NCBI GenBank assembly: GCA_011799875.1
Contig: CM022298.1
Span: 729,909,111-729,973,110 of the forward strand
DNA from: Thinopyrum elongatum
Lineage: Eukaryota > Streptophyta > Magnoliopsida > Poales > Poaceae
DNA: 64,000 nt
Reading direction: 5' to 3'
How positions within the stretch are numbered: the first letter of the stretch is position 1; each line of letters begins with the position of its first letter. Of the stretch, positions 12,033 through 23,374 are shown one piece after another. A program made the translations under genes and the position numbers. The notes below the pieces were generated by a model, which saw only the letters and a program-made list of their open reading frames with translations, ran no database searches and was not told the DNA's origin.

Positions 12033-12759
12033 TCATAGGCCCAGGGGGTGGGGGCCGGCCGTCAGCCACAGCGGGCGCGCCCAGGGTGCGCCCGGGCGCT
12101 GGCCACGGGCGCCGGCGAGGCGCGGCTGGACGGGGCGGTGGTGAGCGCGGGGCCACGGCGCGGGGAGGAGGCCACGGGCGGCGCGGGCTGTGCAAGGGCG
12201 GCACGCAGCGGGCGGCGGGAGTGGCAGGGGCGCGGCTGCGGGAGGACGAGGCCGCGGCGCTGGGCGAACGCGGGCAGCGAGCAGGGGAGACGCGGCGGGC
12301 GCGCGCGAGGCCACGCGAGCGCGTGCTCGGGCGCGGGGTGGCACCAGCGAGCGCGGGCGAGCGGCAGCCGGGCGCGGTGCGGCGTCGGGACCGGAGGCGC
12401 GCGGGCGGCGGTGGCGCGCGCGGCGGGCGAGCGGGGCCGGAGCGGGCGCGGCCGAAGCGCGCGGTCGCGATCGTGTGTCGATCTTAAGTCTTTTCGTGGT
12501 AGTCGTCTTCCTTCTCCCTCTCATTGCTTGCTGCTCCATCTGCTTTGATGCGAAGGAAAGAGGGGAGGAGTGGCCCTCACAAGCGAGGCGGGGCGCGGGA
12601 CGGGCACGGTGCTCGGGGAGGGTGGCCGGAGGAGGCGGCGCGGCGGCGGGGTCCGGGCGGCGGCGGGACCGGCGTCGGGCGGCGCGGGGAGGCGCGGGGC
12701 AAGCGCGGATCGGGCTTCTCCCGATCCAGACGAGGGGGGAGGAGAGGAGCGAGGGGAGT

Positions 12760-12860
12760 GGGGGTGGGGATTAGGGTTCGGTGGGGAGGGGGTTAAGGGA
12801 GAGTGGGGGTGGGGGATTAGGGTTCGGTGGGAGGGGGTTAGGGAGAGTGGGGGTGGGCCG
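12760..12860. repeat. Short G-rich tandem duplication in the LTR
   Basis: A segment of about 50 bp containing 'gattagggttcggtggg' and 'gagagtgggggtggg' occurs twice in a row. It is part of the unique end of the solo LTR. Confidence 0.7.
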
Positions 12861-13385
12861 GTTGGGTTGCCTGGTGGGGTGGCTGGCTGGGCTGGCCCAG
12901 TCGGGGGGGGGGGGGGAAGGGGAGGTTTCCTTTTTGTTTTTATTTTCCTTTTCTGTTTTCTCTTTTATTTTTATTCCAAAAGACTTTTGTAAAATACGAG
13001 ACTTGCTCCATTATTTACAGTGCATTATCTGTCACTGCTAGAAATTGGTTTGGGGTCCATATCTTTTTGTTTGGATTTTATTTAAATTGAAAAAGGATTA
13101 AACAGTGTTATGTTGCTGTTGTTCCTTGTTGCTCGAGTCCTATTACAATTCCAACTAATGTTGCAATCATTTTTATAAATGCTATGGGAATATTTGCAAC
13201 ATGAGGCACATTTTAGTTTCCCAGTTTGAACAACTTTTATTTTCCACTTTCATTTAAATTTGGATTTTGAGTTAGAAGCTGAAATGCATTATGATGCAAA
13301 TGATGATCATGCACTGTTAATCATGCTGACGTGGCATAATCAAAATGGGATTACTGTAGTTAACCACCGGGGGTGTTACAACGAG

Positions 13386-16300
13386 CAACAGTGGCGGTGG
13401 CGGTGGGGTATGCGAGAGGTAAAGAGAGAGGCCTCCGCACCGCCGACGGCACTGCTTCTCTACTGGAGGGGCACGCCGCCTCCATCTCCGTCGGCTCCGT
13501 CTAGAGCCTAGACAACGAGAACCTATTGCCTACCGGGAGGAGCAGATATGCATCACATTTTGATGGACCTTTTGCTTGTAGCGTGCATTCCTCCTGCCAT
13601 AGTAAGTCTCCTGCTCGAGGTTTCAGTGTCCTATTTGTGTTAGATGAGTTATTGGGTGCTTGCAGGCTCAGCCGAGCAAGTTCTGCTTGCCCTACTATTT
13701 CATTTCCGAGTGGTTCATCCGGGTCATCACAAGTAACCTCCCTTCTTAATCTGTTTCGCACCCATAGAAAAGCTATCAACAATTTTTTTGGCAACTCTAA
13801 TATTGTTTTGCATTGCTTTAGGGACCAACAATTGGAACATCACGTGCAGTAACAAAGGTATCATTTTCCATAATGTGTTTTCTACTTGACCATTTATTAG
13901 TTGTATAAAATGTTGTTGCAATGATATTAGTTGGTGGCATTTCCAAATACAATCATGCATGTTGTTCTTCCTCCAGAAAATGCAAGGATTTCTGTCACTT
14001 TCATAGATGCCCATGGGGAAGAAGTGTTGCAACTGTACGTAATCAAATATATCTACTGAATACGAAGAAGATATGAGAAAAAAAATACTCACTGATCCAT
14101 GATTTCCGATGTAAATTTCCTTCACTTCAAATCACACATATTGCGAATTGACTATATTAATATATTTTTCTCAGATGATTCATTTTACCTTAAAAAAGCA
14201 TTTGCCTTAAGATGCAACATCTTCTGCACTACTACAAAAGCATGGTTGTTTATGTGTCTCTTAGTTTTCAAGTGGATCTCCCATTCTGTTAGTGCCACTT
14301 GCTGGACAACACAATGTTTTGTCACTTTCTTTTCTTCTGACTTGCTTAGATATTACAACAATACATTATGGGCCCAAGTATTACCTATCATCAAACTGGC
14401 TAATAATATAACTTTGTCCAGTAATGGAGTACTAGAGGTGTGAGCTGAGGTTGTGAAAGAGGAAGGAATCGAGAGGAAGAAATGCTTTAATATATGGCAC
14501 ATATTTAATTTCAAGGCATGATTTGTTTGAGTCCTTCAGTATGAACTGGCTGAGTATACAGGCAAGAGTACAATAGATAATGGCACTGTATGAACATTAG
14601 GATGACCATCAACGATTTCAAGAGCTTTTCACAGAATATTGAATGTGTGTAGCCCCCATTTTTCTATGTAGTTATATAGTGTTTATCAATCAAGGGGTAA
14701 AACTATCACATGTGTAGTTATTTTGGTCCAAGTATTGACAAAGTATGATGCTTTTTGTTTTGAACAGGCTAAAATCTGCCATGTGGCAAATGATGTGCAT
14801 TATGCATCCGAGGAGAAAATCATGAATCTGTAGTGAGTTGATTGTGCCCATGAGAGGGTGTCCTAATATTAGACTTGGTGTAACATGTGGCATGTCACCA
14901 GGATATCTATTTTGCTACTATCTTTGTATATGTAATAGTGGGAATTGTCATACAAAAATATTTCTTTAGAAAAAAATAATGTAGCTGATTTAATTCCTAT
15001 TTTTTATTTTAAATGCATTCCTTGATGCATGCTTATAAGTATGCATTTTACAGGTTTTTTTTACAGGTTTTGAAAAGAAGATCTTGATATTCTCATGTGA
15101 GCAATGAAAGGTGGTGGTGTCAATCCAGACTTGTTGGGTGCGGAGGAAGGTCTTGCCGGATTTGAGCCTCCACCTCCTATGCTGAAGGAAGAACTTGGAA
15201 CTAACACTAACAAACTAGATGGTAAATGGAGGGGTTCAGATATTGCAATAAAAAAGAAATGACACATATTACGCTAGGAACCCATCTCATCAAGACAAAA
15301 TAGTATAATCCTTATATTTTTAGATTACTCTTATTTGCTTATGCATGTCCTTGTACCGTTGTACAGATCAGTCGTGAATGTTTGACTTCCGGAAGAAATG
15401 TTGCTGCACATCCCCAACCTCAACTGAAGTGTCACCATCGAGGACGTCAAGGTGCTTGTTGTTCTTCAGTTACTGTTGCTCTTCAGATTCATGTCTTAGA
15501 TATTCTTAGGAGAGAAACTGTATGGAGTTTAGTGACCATTCATTTCAACAAATATACGTGATATTACCCCGCAAAAAAACCAAATATACATGATATTTCC
15601 TTGTAAAAGGTTGCCTCACAAATTTATGGTGATATGATGTTTCTTTCAAATTCCAAACGGGGGTACATTTATATAATGAAGTCGACCCCTTCACCCCCCA
15701 ACCCCCACACGCACACACACATTATTATTTTGTTTAGAAGCTGAATCTGTAGCTAACCATACATCCCTTAAAATGCCGCCAATTAGGTAGTAGTAAAAAT
15801 TTAGTTAGTCTCACTAGTGCAATGTGACTCTATTGGAAGTTAATTCTACCTCATTTCATTTCTTCCCTTTCTATTTTATTATCTACTTAATTCTAAACTA
15901 ATCAACTTGTATACCTTATATATTTCACAGCTGTACTAGATGAGGACTATGGGATATAAATCAGTCGAGTCCCCTCTACCGTGGACGGAACTCGGCAAAT
16001 GCACTGCTGATGGAAAGTTATCAACGGGGCAAACTAGAAATAATATACAAATGATGGACGTGCAATCGCACGCTAACCTACTAGAATATTTACTGCAATC
16101 TAAATATCTTTGTCCAGCACGACGCCTTTTGGCTCAACGTCTCTGGTGGATTATGCATATTTCCTGACACATTCTTGAATTGTGAGGAAGAGGAGGAGCA
16201 AGAGTAGCAATGGTCATAAAGAGGAGAAAGGCGCGTCATCCGGTTTTAAATGAGAGGGATCTAGCGAGAAATGCCCCGCTACGACAGGAAACCAAGCGGG

Positions 16301-16541
16301 AAGGGGAGGGTCCGACAGAAAAATGGAAGGGTGCTACGTGGGGTGGAGTTTTTGTGTTGGGGCCGCGTGTTGGAGATAACAATGTACATGGCGGATAGTC
16401 CGGACAACCACATTTCTCCCCCACATATGTGATGGATTTGGAGGAGCCCAGGCTGTCCAAACGGTTGGATTGTGGGGAGCCCGATAGGCGCCGGTTTGAT
16501 GTCTGAACACGCCAGGACATATGAGGGAGAAATGAATTTCG
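13386..16541 (+). other. Helitron interior with exon-like stretches, unrecognised
   Basis: About 3.1 kb of moderately AT-rich sequence with short open segments separated by intron-like AT-rich DNA. The clearest is at about 15104-15220, which reads Gly-Gly-Val-Asn-Pro-Asp-Leu-Leu-Gly... up to a possible donor (ggtaaatgg). I recognise no family. Captured gene fragments are a reasonable inference for a Helitron, but none is proven. A short poly(A)-type insertion lies at 15566-15581. Confidence 0.3.
15550..15597 (+). mobile_element. Micro-insertion 'accccgcaaaaaaacc' with 16-bp flanking repeats
   Basis: The flanks aaatatacgtgatatt (15550-15565) and aaatatacatgatatt (15582-15597) enclose 16 bp ending in an A run. 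This is the geometry of target-primed reverse transcription with almost no element body. Confidence 0.6.
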
Positions 16542-16824
16542 ACCTTAAAGATTACCTTAATCATTTGTTTGATTCATTTATATGCATTGTAGCCCATAGC
16601 AACGCACGGGCGTTCTACTAGTAAATATATGGCATCAATATGTATGTACATGCATGCATACAACAGTGAACAAGATGTTGAGTTTTCATCAGTGGGTCAT
16701 CAAGATGGGTGGAGCATTAATTAAGTATGCCCACACCTACATGAACTAATGAACTTCAATTAACTAGGTAATAGCTATAGCTCACGTGCTGAAGAGAATG
16801 CCATGCATGCATGGGGCTATCTCG

Positions 16825-17175
16825 CTAAGTTGATGCAACGTGAAGATCATTGGCTGCACACGCATGCACGTGGTTGAGCCTGATCCAAACCACCGGCCAT
16901 GTTGTGACTCGGCCGCGACTCCCGTACGAGCTAAACTCCATGGACAAGTGGACAAGGAGAGGAATGAGCGGTTTAATCCTATTTGTAATAGCTTTAGCGA
17001 GCGCCTTGGGAGGGCAGTTTTGAAGCGAGATGGGTCTGAAGGCATCAGGGGTTCTAGCCGAAGCTTTTTTTGGGAGAAGGATCATGTGAGCCCGGTTGAA
17101 ACGTTCTACATCGACGCGAAGCTTTGTGAAATCGTCAAAAAAAGGGAGGATTAACTGTTTGATGGCAGTGACCAT
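16825..17175 (-). pseudogene. LINE reverse-transcriptase fragment
   Basis: The minus-strand translation contains Phe-Arg-Pro-Ile-Ser-Leu-Gln-Asn-Cys followed by Lys-Ala-Leu-Ala-Lys-Ala-Ile-Thr-Asn-Arg, the conserved start of plant L1-type LINE reverse transcriptase. It is also preceded by a typical His-Met-Ile-Leu-Leu-Pro-Lys-Lys segment. The sequence then loses similarity, and neither the YADD-like active site nor the endonuclease is present. It is a short dead fragment of the retrotransposition enzyme. The segment between the Helitron end and here (16622-16824) shows nothing recognisable. Confidence 0.75.
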
Positions 17176-17177
17176 TC

Positions 17178-17801
17178 TAATGGAGTGACGTCATATGTTC
17201 CATGAACGAACAACACATGGCTAAACCCCAAGATTAGAGTCAGGCCATGGCGCACATCTGTGTCATATCGGAGATCAAGCTCAGCGAACAATGAGATGCC
17301 ACCGACGTGAGTAAGCACATTATCTGGCATCTCTTCATCCAACACCACGTCCTTGAGAGTTATTCCATCAAACATCTGATCTGCAAAATCCAATCCCAGC
17401 TCAAGGAATAAGGATAAGGCTCCAACAGTGGTGAGTATCTCGAAGTCCTTCCCGGCGAGGGTCTCATCCGCCTGCAAGTAAATAGCGCCACCCTCATCTT
17501 CCGTGCCCGTGGGCAGAGGCATACCATCGAGCACCTGGTGGGCGGTACCTAGAACGCCGGCGTCTTATGCCGTCAGGTTCGCGCTCACGTGCACCGTCGC
17601 CGCCCGTACACCTGAAAGGCAGGCCGGCGCCTGCTCCGCGTTTTCCCGTCGCCACCGGTCCTTGATCTCGGCCGTAGACTCTTTCGCCAACGGGTTGCCG
17701 AGACGGGCGCACTCGGCCTTACAGTCGAGCAGCTCGTCAAGGAGCGCCTTGATCTCTGCCAGTTTCGCCTCTGTCTTCTCTACTGCCGGATCGTTCATCT
17801 C
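17178..17801 (-). pseudogene. LTR-retrotransposon internal ORF (gag-like), one stop
   Basis: One minus-strand frame runs from a Met-Asn-Asp-Pro-Ala-Val start at about 17792, through a Glu/Lys/Leu-rich coiled-coil-like segment, to about 17178. It is interrupted by a single TAA at 17565-17567. The position just downstream of a tRNA-Met-type primer site (17957-17969) on the same strand supports an LTR-retrotransposon internal region. I cannot assign it to a named family, and no zinc knuckle, protease or polymerase is visible. Confidence 0.45.
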
Positions 17802-17956
17802 CGATGCGCATAAGGTCGTTAGAATCACAGATCAAGCCGAAATGAGAAAGAAAAAAATGTGGGAATTTGCTGGAGAAATCACTGGGATGACTCGGTGGAA
17901 GATGGTGCGGAAATTGGATAAAATTTGTGGATGGAACCTTGCTCTAGATCATGTAT

Positions 17957-17969
17957 GCTCTAGATACCA
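17957..17969 (-). promoter_or_regulatory. Primer-binding-site-like sequence
   Basis: The minus strand reads tggtatctagagc, one insertion away from the tRNA-iMet complement tggtatcagagc used by many plant LTR retrotransposons. It sits upstream of the gag-like ORF; the LTR would extend to the right from about 17971. Confidence 0.5.
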
Positions 17970-18215
17970 ACTATAATGCCCCGTGGCCACGGCATCGCCG
18001 GACGTGAGGATGATAAGCCTGCTTTGTGGTTGAACAGGGGAACCGAAGGGGAGGAAGAGGCTAGAGGGAGAGGAGACCACGGGAGCAACCCGGGTTCAGT
18101 TTCATTCTTCTGTTCGATGCCCAGCTTTCTTTTTTTTTTTTTTTTTTTTTTAGCACTAGTTCGATGCCCTGCTATGTGCAGCTCCTCTGGCCTATATACT
18201 CTAATGCACTGTCAC

Positions 18216-18322
18216 GCCAGCCCAAGCAAGGATAGCCCAAGGCCCATGGCGACCAGGCCCAGTTCTATGTAGAAGGCGTACCTGACAGTGCTGCACTGGT
18301 GCAGAGCCCAAGCAAGGATAGC
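18216..18322 (+). repeat. Roughly 93-bp direct repeat, left part; site of Gypsy insertion
   Basis: The segment 'cccaaggcccatggcgacc' ... 'gcactggtgcagag' at 18236-18305 recurs at 28571-28645. The left copy is followed by a second start of the unit ('cccaagcaaggatagc'), so the Gypsy element at 18323-28569 split an existing tandem duplication. A T22 run lies just upstream at about 18130-18151. Confidence 0.7.
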
Positions 18323-18979
18323 ATGTAACACCTCTGTAATTAAGCTACAATGATTTCCCAAGATAATGCCAAGTCATCATGTTTTGCAAGCTTAAATGCG
18401 ACTTGTCCCCAAAATTCAATTAAAAATTCCAATTTAAAAATGCAAGTCAAAAATTATTTCTTCAAACAGAGAAACAAAAATGTTGGTAATATTACAAATA
18501 ATCCCTAAGTAATTATCTTGAGGAAAACAACATTACCTAAATTTTCAAAGTGCCCCTAACAACAATTAAATAGTACCAGCATCACTTAAGTGAACCAATT
18601 AAATTCAAACATAATTTCAAACATTTCAAAATGGCCTCAAACTTTGTGGACAGCTTCATAATATTGCAAAGTAATCATGTGCCAAGCTTCATTTACAACT
18701 AAATTCATTTAGTGTCTTAAATAAATAGAAAATATTAGCTAAAAACAGAAACAAAAAATAGAAAAGAAAAAGAGAAGGGTCAACTGTTCACCTGGGCCTC
18801 TAGTGCACAGGGGAGGCCCAGCCCACCTAGAGGTCTTCTCCTTCCTCTCGTCCACGTGTCACCCGCGCGCGCACTCCCGCCGCGGATGCCCACCCGCCGA
18901 GCATCCGCCGGCGTCCAAGGGTGGATAAGGTCGACACCGTCACCCTGGACAACCCTAGCCTCCCCACTTTCCGCCTCGC
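18323..18979 (+). mobile_element. Outer Gypsy element, 5' LTR start
   Basis: AT-rich start similar to the solo LTR's minus-strand start (shared 'aatgccaagtcatcatg'-like text), then a GC-rich stretch. It is broken at 18980 by the next LTR. Confidence 0.55.
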
Positions 18980-21900
18980 TGTGACACCCTGATTTTTTTT
19001 TTCAAACTTTTTCACAAAACCCCTCTGGTTTTATTTGCCATTTGTTGGTTTTTTGAGTCAATTCTTTGGACTTTGGACTTGGGCACATTCTCATTTCTTC
19101 TCTCAAGTGTGCCAAGGCTCTCATAATCTCTCCAAAACCCTGCTGGATCAAACCCTAATTTTTTATTTCTTTCAATTTAATCCATTTAATCCTTTGGCTA
19201 TGCTCATCTTCACTATGGGTTGTGAAGCAACCTATAGTTCTACTGGTCAGAAAAATCCCAAATTAATCCCATATCTTCTTGAGATCATCTACTCCCACAA
19301 TCTTCAAAAATACATCATTGTCCAGTACAAAGTTTTGTCCAGAATATTCCTTTTATCTTCTGGACAGAATTGACCCTTTGTGAAGCAACATATATTTCTA
19401 TGCCTCAGAAAATTCTCAAATAAATCCCTAAGATACTAGGGGTCATATCTTGCCACAATATCCAAAAACCTTTCCTAGCCCAGTACAGATTTTCATCAAA
19501 AATATTCTGCCAAGCTTCTGCTCATTTCAAACCTCTGTGAAGGAAGTACCAGCTAGAGGTACCCATTTGCTCTGAAATTTTTATAGCATCTAGTACTCAC
19601 CAAATATGCCTCCAGCACCAAATTTCAGCTTCAGCAGATCATCCATATGAGTGCATCTTCCTCACCAAGTTTCTGGACCAGTATAGGGTTTGTACATGAA
19701 CTATGTGCAAATCTTTGCAAAAATTTCTCAAAACTTGCCAGCAGATAGTCCTTCTAACTCAGAACCCACCAGACAACTCCATTGGCTCCATTCATAACTC
19801 AACTTGTCTCCAGATCTCTCTCAAGTTTCTAGCAGGAAACTGTAGTTGATGCTACCACTCAGCTCAGTGTGAATCTGGTCGAACCAATGGCACGGGGAGA
19901 CTACGGGACTTAATGTCGATGCACTAGACAAAGTTTTGCAGGCTTGCATGGCCTCCAGGTGCCAGCTCCCGTGGTGAGCACAACACTGGCATGCCTGCGC
20001 ACGCGCTCTGCGCGCCGACCGCATCGGATGTGATCGCTCTGGCTGCCCCGCTTAGCCGCACTTTGTCTAGTGGTGCCGACTACCTCTTCGTCGTCTACCT
20101 AAGCCGCTCCAGAGCCTTCCCCTCGCCGGCCGCCACCGAGCACCGTACTGTTGCGCCCATGCGGCCATAGTGAGGTGAGCTGGCTGTCCTCTTCCCCGCC
20201 CGCCGTCGCCTTGCCCATTAACTCGCCTGACCTCACCCCACCTCGCGACGGCCTGCTCGCCATCCTCCCTACGCCAGCTCATCCACGGCGGCTTGCGACT
20301 CGGCCACCCTCCGCCCGCCTATAAAAGGCCGTGCCCGGCCTCTCCGCACCTCACCACTCCACCTCTCCCTCTCTCAATCGCCACCAGAGCACTCCGTCGG
20401 GAGCCAGAATCGAGCTCGTCTCCCTCCACTCCAGCCGAAGCTCCGCCGCCCGAACCCCGATCCGCTCTAGCTTGCTCCACTCCACCCGAGCCGTACCCGA
20501 CCACTTCCCTGAGTTCAGTGCATCCTACTGACCCTCCTCGAACTCCAGCCCAGCCAAAACGCTGCCGGAATCGTCGTCTCCGGCGACACTCGAGAGCAGC
20601 CGCCGCCGGAGAGGAAGGGGGCGACGCCGTCAGGCCGTCTCTGGAAACGCTGCGGGTACAGGGAGACTCGCCGTTGAGCACTCGTTCCCTCCCCGCAGTC
20701 GCCTGACCTCGCCGCCGTCACTATCGCCGGCTATCGCCGTCGGTGAGCCGCCCTCTCTCTGCTCCTTCCTGTTCCTTTTAAATCTGACCGAAAGGCCCCA
20801 CCCGTCAGCGGCTCAGGTCCGCGCCCGAAGCAGTACAAGTGGAGGTGCCTCTCCACTTTACGTCTTCGATGTGGCCCGCTGTGGGTTTTTCTGTTTTCAT
20901 TCAAATTCATTTTTTAATCCAAATTCTGACCAAACTTTGACCAGCTCTATCTTCTAAACTACAAGTCCAGTTGAGTTGATTCTTTTTGCTATGGTTTTGT
21001 ATTGAACCCCTTTATTTTTTGACCAAATTTGGTATTTTTCCATTGTTCACAAAATTTTTGGCAAACAAAAAGGCTTTATGTAACATTTTCCTTTGCTATT
21101 TAAAAGTGTTTTCAGAAGGAAATTGTTGTGGATTTGAAGACCAGGAGTTTGCTGATACTCCATTTGATCAAGGCAAGCCACATCATCCATTGCATAAGGC
21201 ATAGCAATAGTATTGGCTTTATAATGGATTATGTTGCATTTGATTTAATTTAATCATGCTATAATGTTTGATATATTGCAATAACCATGCCATGCTAGTT
21301 CATTTGTCCAACTTGACAAATATGACCAGTAACTTTGCACATTAAATAATACCTTGATGGTTGATCAAGTGCCACCGACCCGGACTTACCCGTGCGGCCA
21401 CATCTGCCGGAATGGGACGACATTGACTTGGTCTGACCGCGTGCTCTTTTACCGGTACCACCAAAGAGGGGAGGTTATGCGTGCATGCTGCCCTGGTCAG
21501 GTAGGCGACGATAACCTCGTGAGCCCAAGTTGAGTTATTTGCCGGCGTCCCCATTTGGGACAGTTTAGTTGGCCACGACGGTGGCAGGTGTCAGGAGTGA
21601 CACAGGGGCTACCCAGGGCATGACTCGGACGGGGGATGATTGTCGGTGGTACGATAGAAGGGTCACGGGTTAGACAAGTTTCGTTGGACGAATGTCCATG
21701 GTGTGGGTAACATGTGCAACCTCTGCAGAGTGTAAGAATCTATTTGAATAGCCGCATCCACGGTAATGGACACAGTCCGCACTAGGTCACACTGTGTGGT
21801 CAATCATAATATTAGTAATGATGGAAGAACTCGTCTCATGCTCGGAAGTGACCGATGGGTCGCGAATGTTCCGGGGGTCATGAGTGATCCCAGAAGAGAG

Positions 21901-22290
21901 TAAGTTGATAACTGTAAGTGAGCATCCTAAGGCATTAACATATTTTATCGCCGTGTTGTTGTTTGCTGCACTGTTTTGGTTGCTGTGAGCTTGCGAGTAC
22001 ATTTCAAGTACTCACCTGGCGTATCATGCCAGATGCAGGAGAAGCCAGTGATGGAGATCCCGAAGGTTCGTGCTACACTAACTAGGTCGTGTCCCAGCAG
22101 TGTCCCTATGGGATGGAGTTTCCCACGCGATGTTCCGCTACGCTGTAGTCTTTTCACTAGTACTGAGGCCCTTGAGGTGTTTCATAAATAATGTAGATAC
22201 TGTCATAGCGCGAGTAGTGCCCCTGGCCTCTTCAACCTATGTAATATCCAAGCTTGTACTTGTATAATATTAATAAAGATCAGTTATGTT
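18980..22290 (+). mobile_element. Nested Gypsy-like LTR (tgtgacaccctg...)
   Basis: Begins tgtgacaccctga followed by a T run, a start typical of Triticeae Gypsy LTRs. It contains a promoter-like TATA (ctataaaagg, 20319-20328) after GC-rich sequence and a tail with aataaa near 22270. No matching terminal end or flanking duplication was found; the right side abuts the truncated Copia. ORFs at 20293-20706 are GC-rich artefacts. Confidence 0.55.
20319..20328 (+). promoter_or_regulatory. TATA box within the nested LTR
   Basis: ctataaaagg followed by a C/T-rich leader, as expected for an LTR promoter on the plus strand. Confidence 0.5.
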
Positions 22291-23374
22291 CTGTTCCAAG
22301 TTGTTGTGTATTTCCAAAAGACATGATCTCTGGGTTGGGAACACAAGGTAAACTGGTCCTCTGAGCCGGGGTGCCATTCCCGACGCGCATCGTCACCTCG
22401 TCCTTAGCCAATCTTCGTTTAATCCGTAGCTCCTGCTTCGAGTTACAAATATGAGCAACCGAACCAGTATCAAATACCCAGGTGCTACTACGAGCATTAG
22501 TAAGGTACACATCAATAACATGTATATCAAATATACCTTTGTTCACTTTGCCATCCTTCTTATCAGCCAAATACTTGGGGCAATTCCGCTTCCAGTGACC
22601 AGTTCCTTTGTAGTAGAAGCACTCAGTTTCAGGCTTGGGTCCAGCTTTGGGCTTCTTCCCGGGAGTGGCAACTTGCTTGCCATTCTTCTTGAAGTTCCCT
22701 TTCTTTCCCTTGCCCTTTTTCTTGAAACTAGTGGTCTTGTTAACCATCAACACTTGATGCTCCTTCTTGATTTCTACCTCCGCGGCCTTAAGCATTGCGA
22801 AGAGCTCGGGAATTCTTTTGTTCATCCCTTGCATATTATAGTTCATCACGAAGCCTTTGTAGCTTGGTGGCAGTGATTGAAGAACTCTGTCAATGACACA
22901 ATCAACTGGAAGATTAACAACCAGCTGAGTCGAATGATTATAATACCCAGACATTTTGAGTATGTGTTCACTGACAGAACTGTTCTCCTCCATCTTGCAG
23001 CTATAGAACTTGTTGGAGACTTCATATCTCTCAACCCGGGCATTTTCTTGAAATATTAACTTCAACTCTTGGAACATCTCATATGCTCCATGACGTTCAA
23101 AACGTCTTTGAAGTCCTGGTTCTAAGCCGTAAAGCATGGCACACTGAACTATTGAGTAGTCATCAGATCGAGCTTGCCAGATGTTCAAAACATCTGCATC
23201 TGCTCCTGCAGCAGGCCTTTCACCTAGCGGTGCATCAAGCACATAATTCTTCTGTGCAGCAATGAGGATAATCCTCAAGTTACAGATCCAGTCCGTGTAG
23301 TTGCTACCATCATCTTTCAACTTAGCTTTCTCTAGGAACGCATTAAAATTCAGGGGAACGGTAGCACGGGCCAT
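22280..23374 (-). pseudogene. Copia (Angela/BARE-type) gag-protease fragment
   Basis: Minus-strand frame starting Met-Ala-Arg-Ala-Thr-Val-Pro-Leu-Asn-Phe, the usual BARE/Angela Gag start. It is followed by the gag core, a Lys/Gly-rich basic stretch, a zinc knuckle and the protease triad Asp-Thr-Gly-Ser. Gag packages the element RNA into virus-like particles in the cytoplasm. The knuckle reads Cys-Phe-Tyr-Tyr-Lys-Gly...His...Cys, so the second Cys of CX2CX4HX4C is missing. Similarity ends shortly after Val-Gly-Asn-Gly; integrase and reverse transcriptase are deleted. An upstream in-frame Met would add 15 residues, but the conserved start is preferred. The element is non-functional. Confidence 0.9.

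Larger units (their letters stand above)
4068..13380 (-). mobile_element. Gypsy-type solo LTR, internally expanded
   Basis: Begins 'tgtgacgcccccgg' and ends 'ccgggggtgttaca', giving TG...CA ends with inverted termini. It is flanked by 5-bp repeats atgag (4063-4067) and acgag (13381-13385), which differ by one C/T transition. No gag or pol region lies inside, so it is a solo LTR. Its start read on the minus strand (tgtaacaccccc...) resembles the LTR start at 18323, and its other end resembles the LTR end at 28569. Length is 9.3 kb only because a 2.65-kb segment is present three times; without the two extra copies it would be about 4 kb. The part at 12033-12900 is very GC-rich and yields spurious Arg/Gly/Ala ORFs. 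Confidence 0.8.
2542..16621 (+). mobile_element. Candidate Helitron, interrupted by a solo LTR
   Basis: The 3' end at 16592-16621 reads 'ccatagcaacgcacgggcg' then 'ttctactag' and is followed by T. It fits the published plant Helitron 3' consensus (imperfect GC hairpin, then CTAG) with two differences. A matching 5' end, 'tctctactcctaat' preceded by A, lies at 2542 and differs from the consensus at about one position. Removing the 9.3-kb LTR at 4068-13380 leaves about 4.8 kb. No Rep/helicase gene is visible, so the element would be non-autonomous. It contains exon-like host-looking segments. The 3' end is the stronger part; pairing with this 5' end is inference. Confidence 0.5.

Noticed and set aside
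12033..12800. Long overlapping GC-rich ORFs on both strands
   Set aside because: Arg/Ala/Gly-rich translations in several frames at once are typical of GC-rich LTR sequence, not genes.
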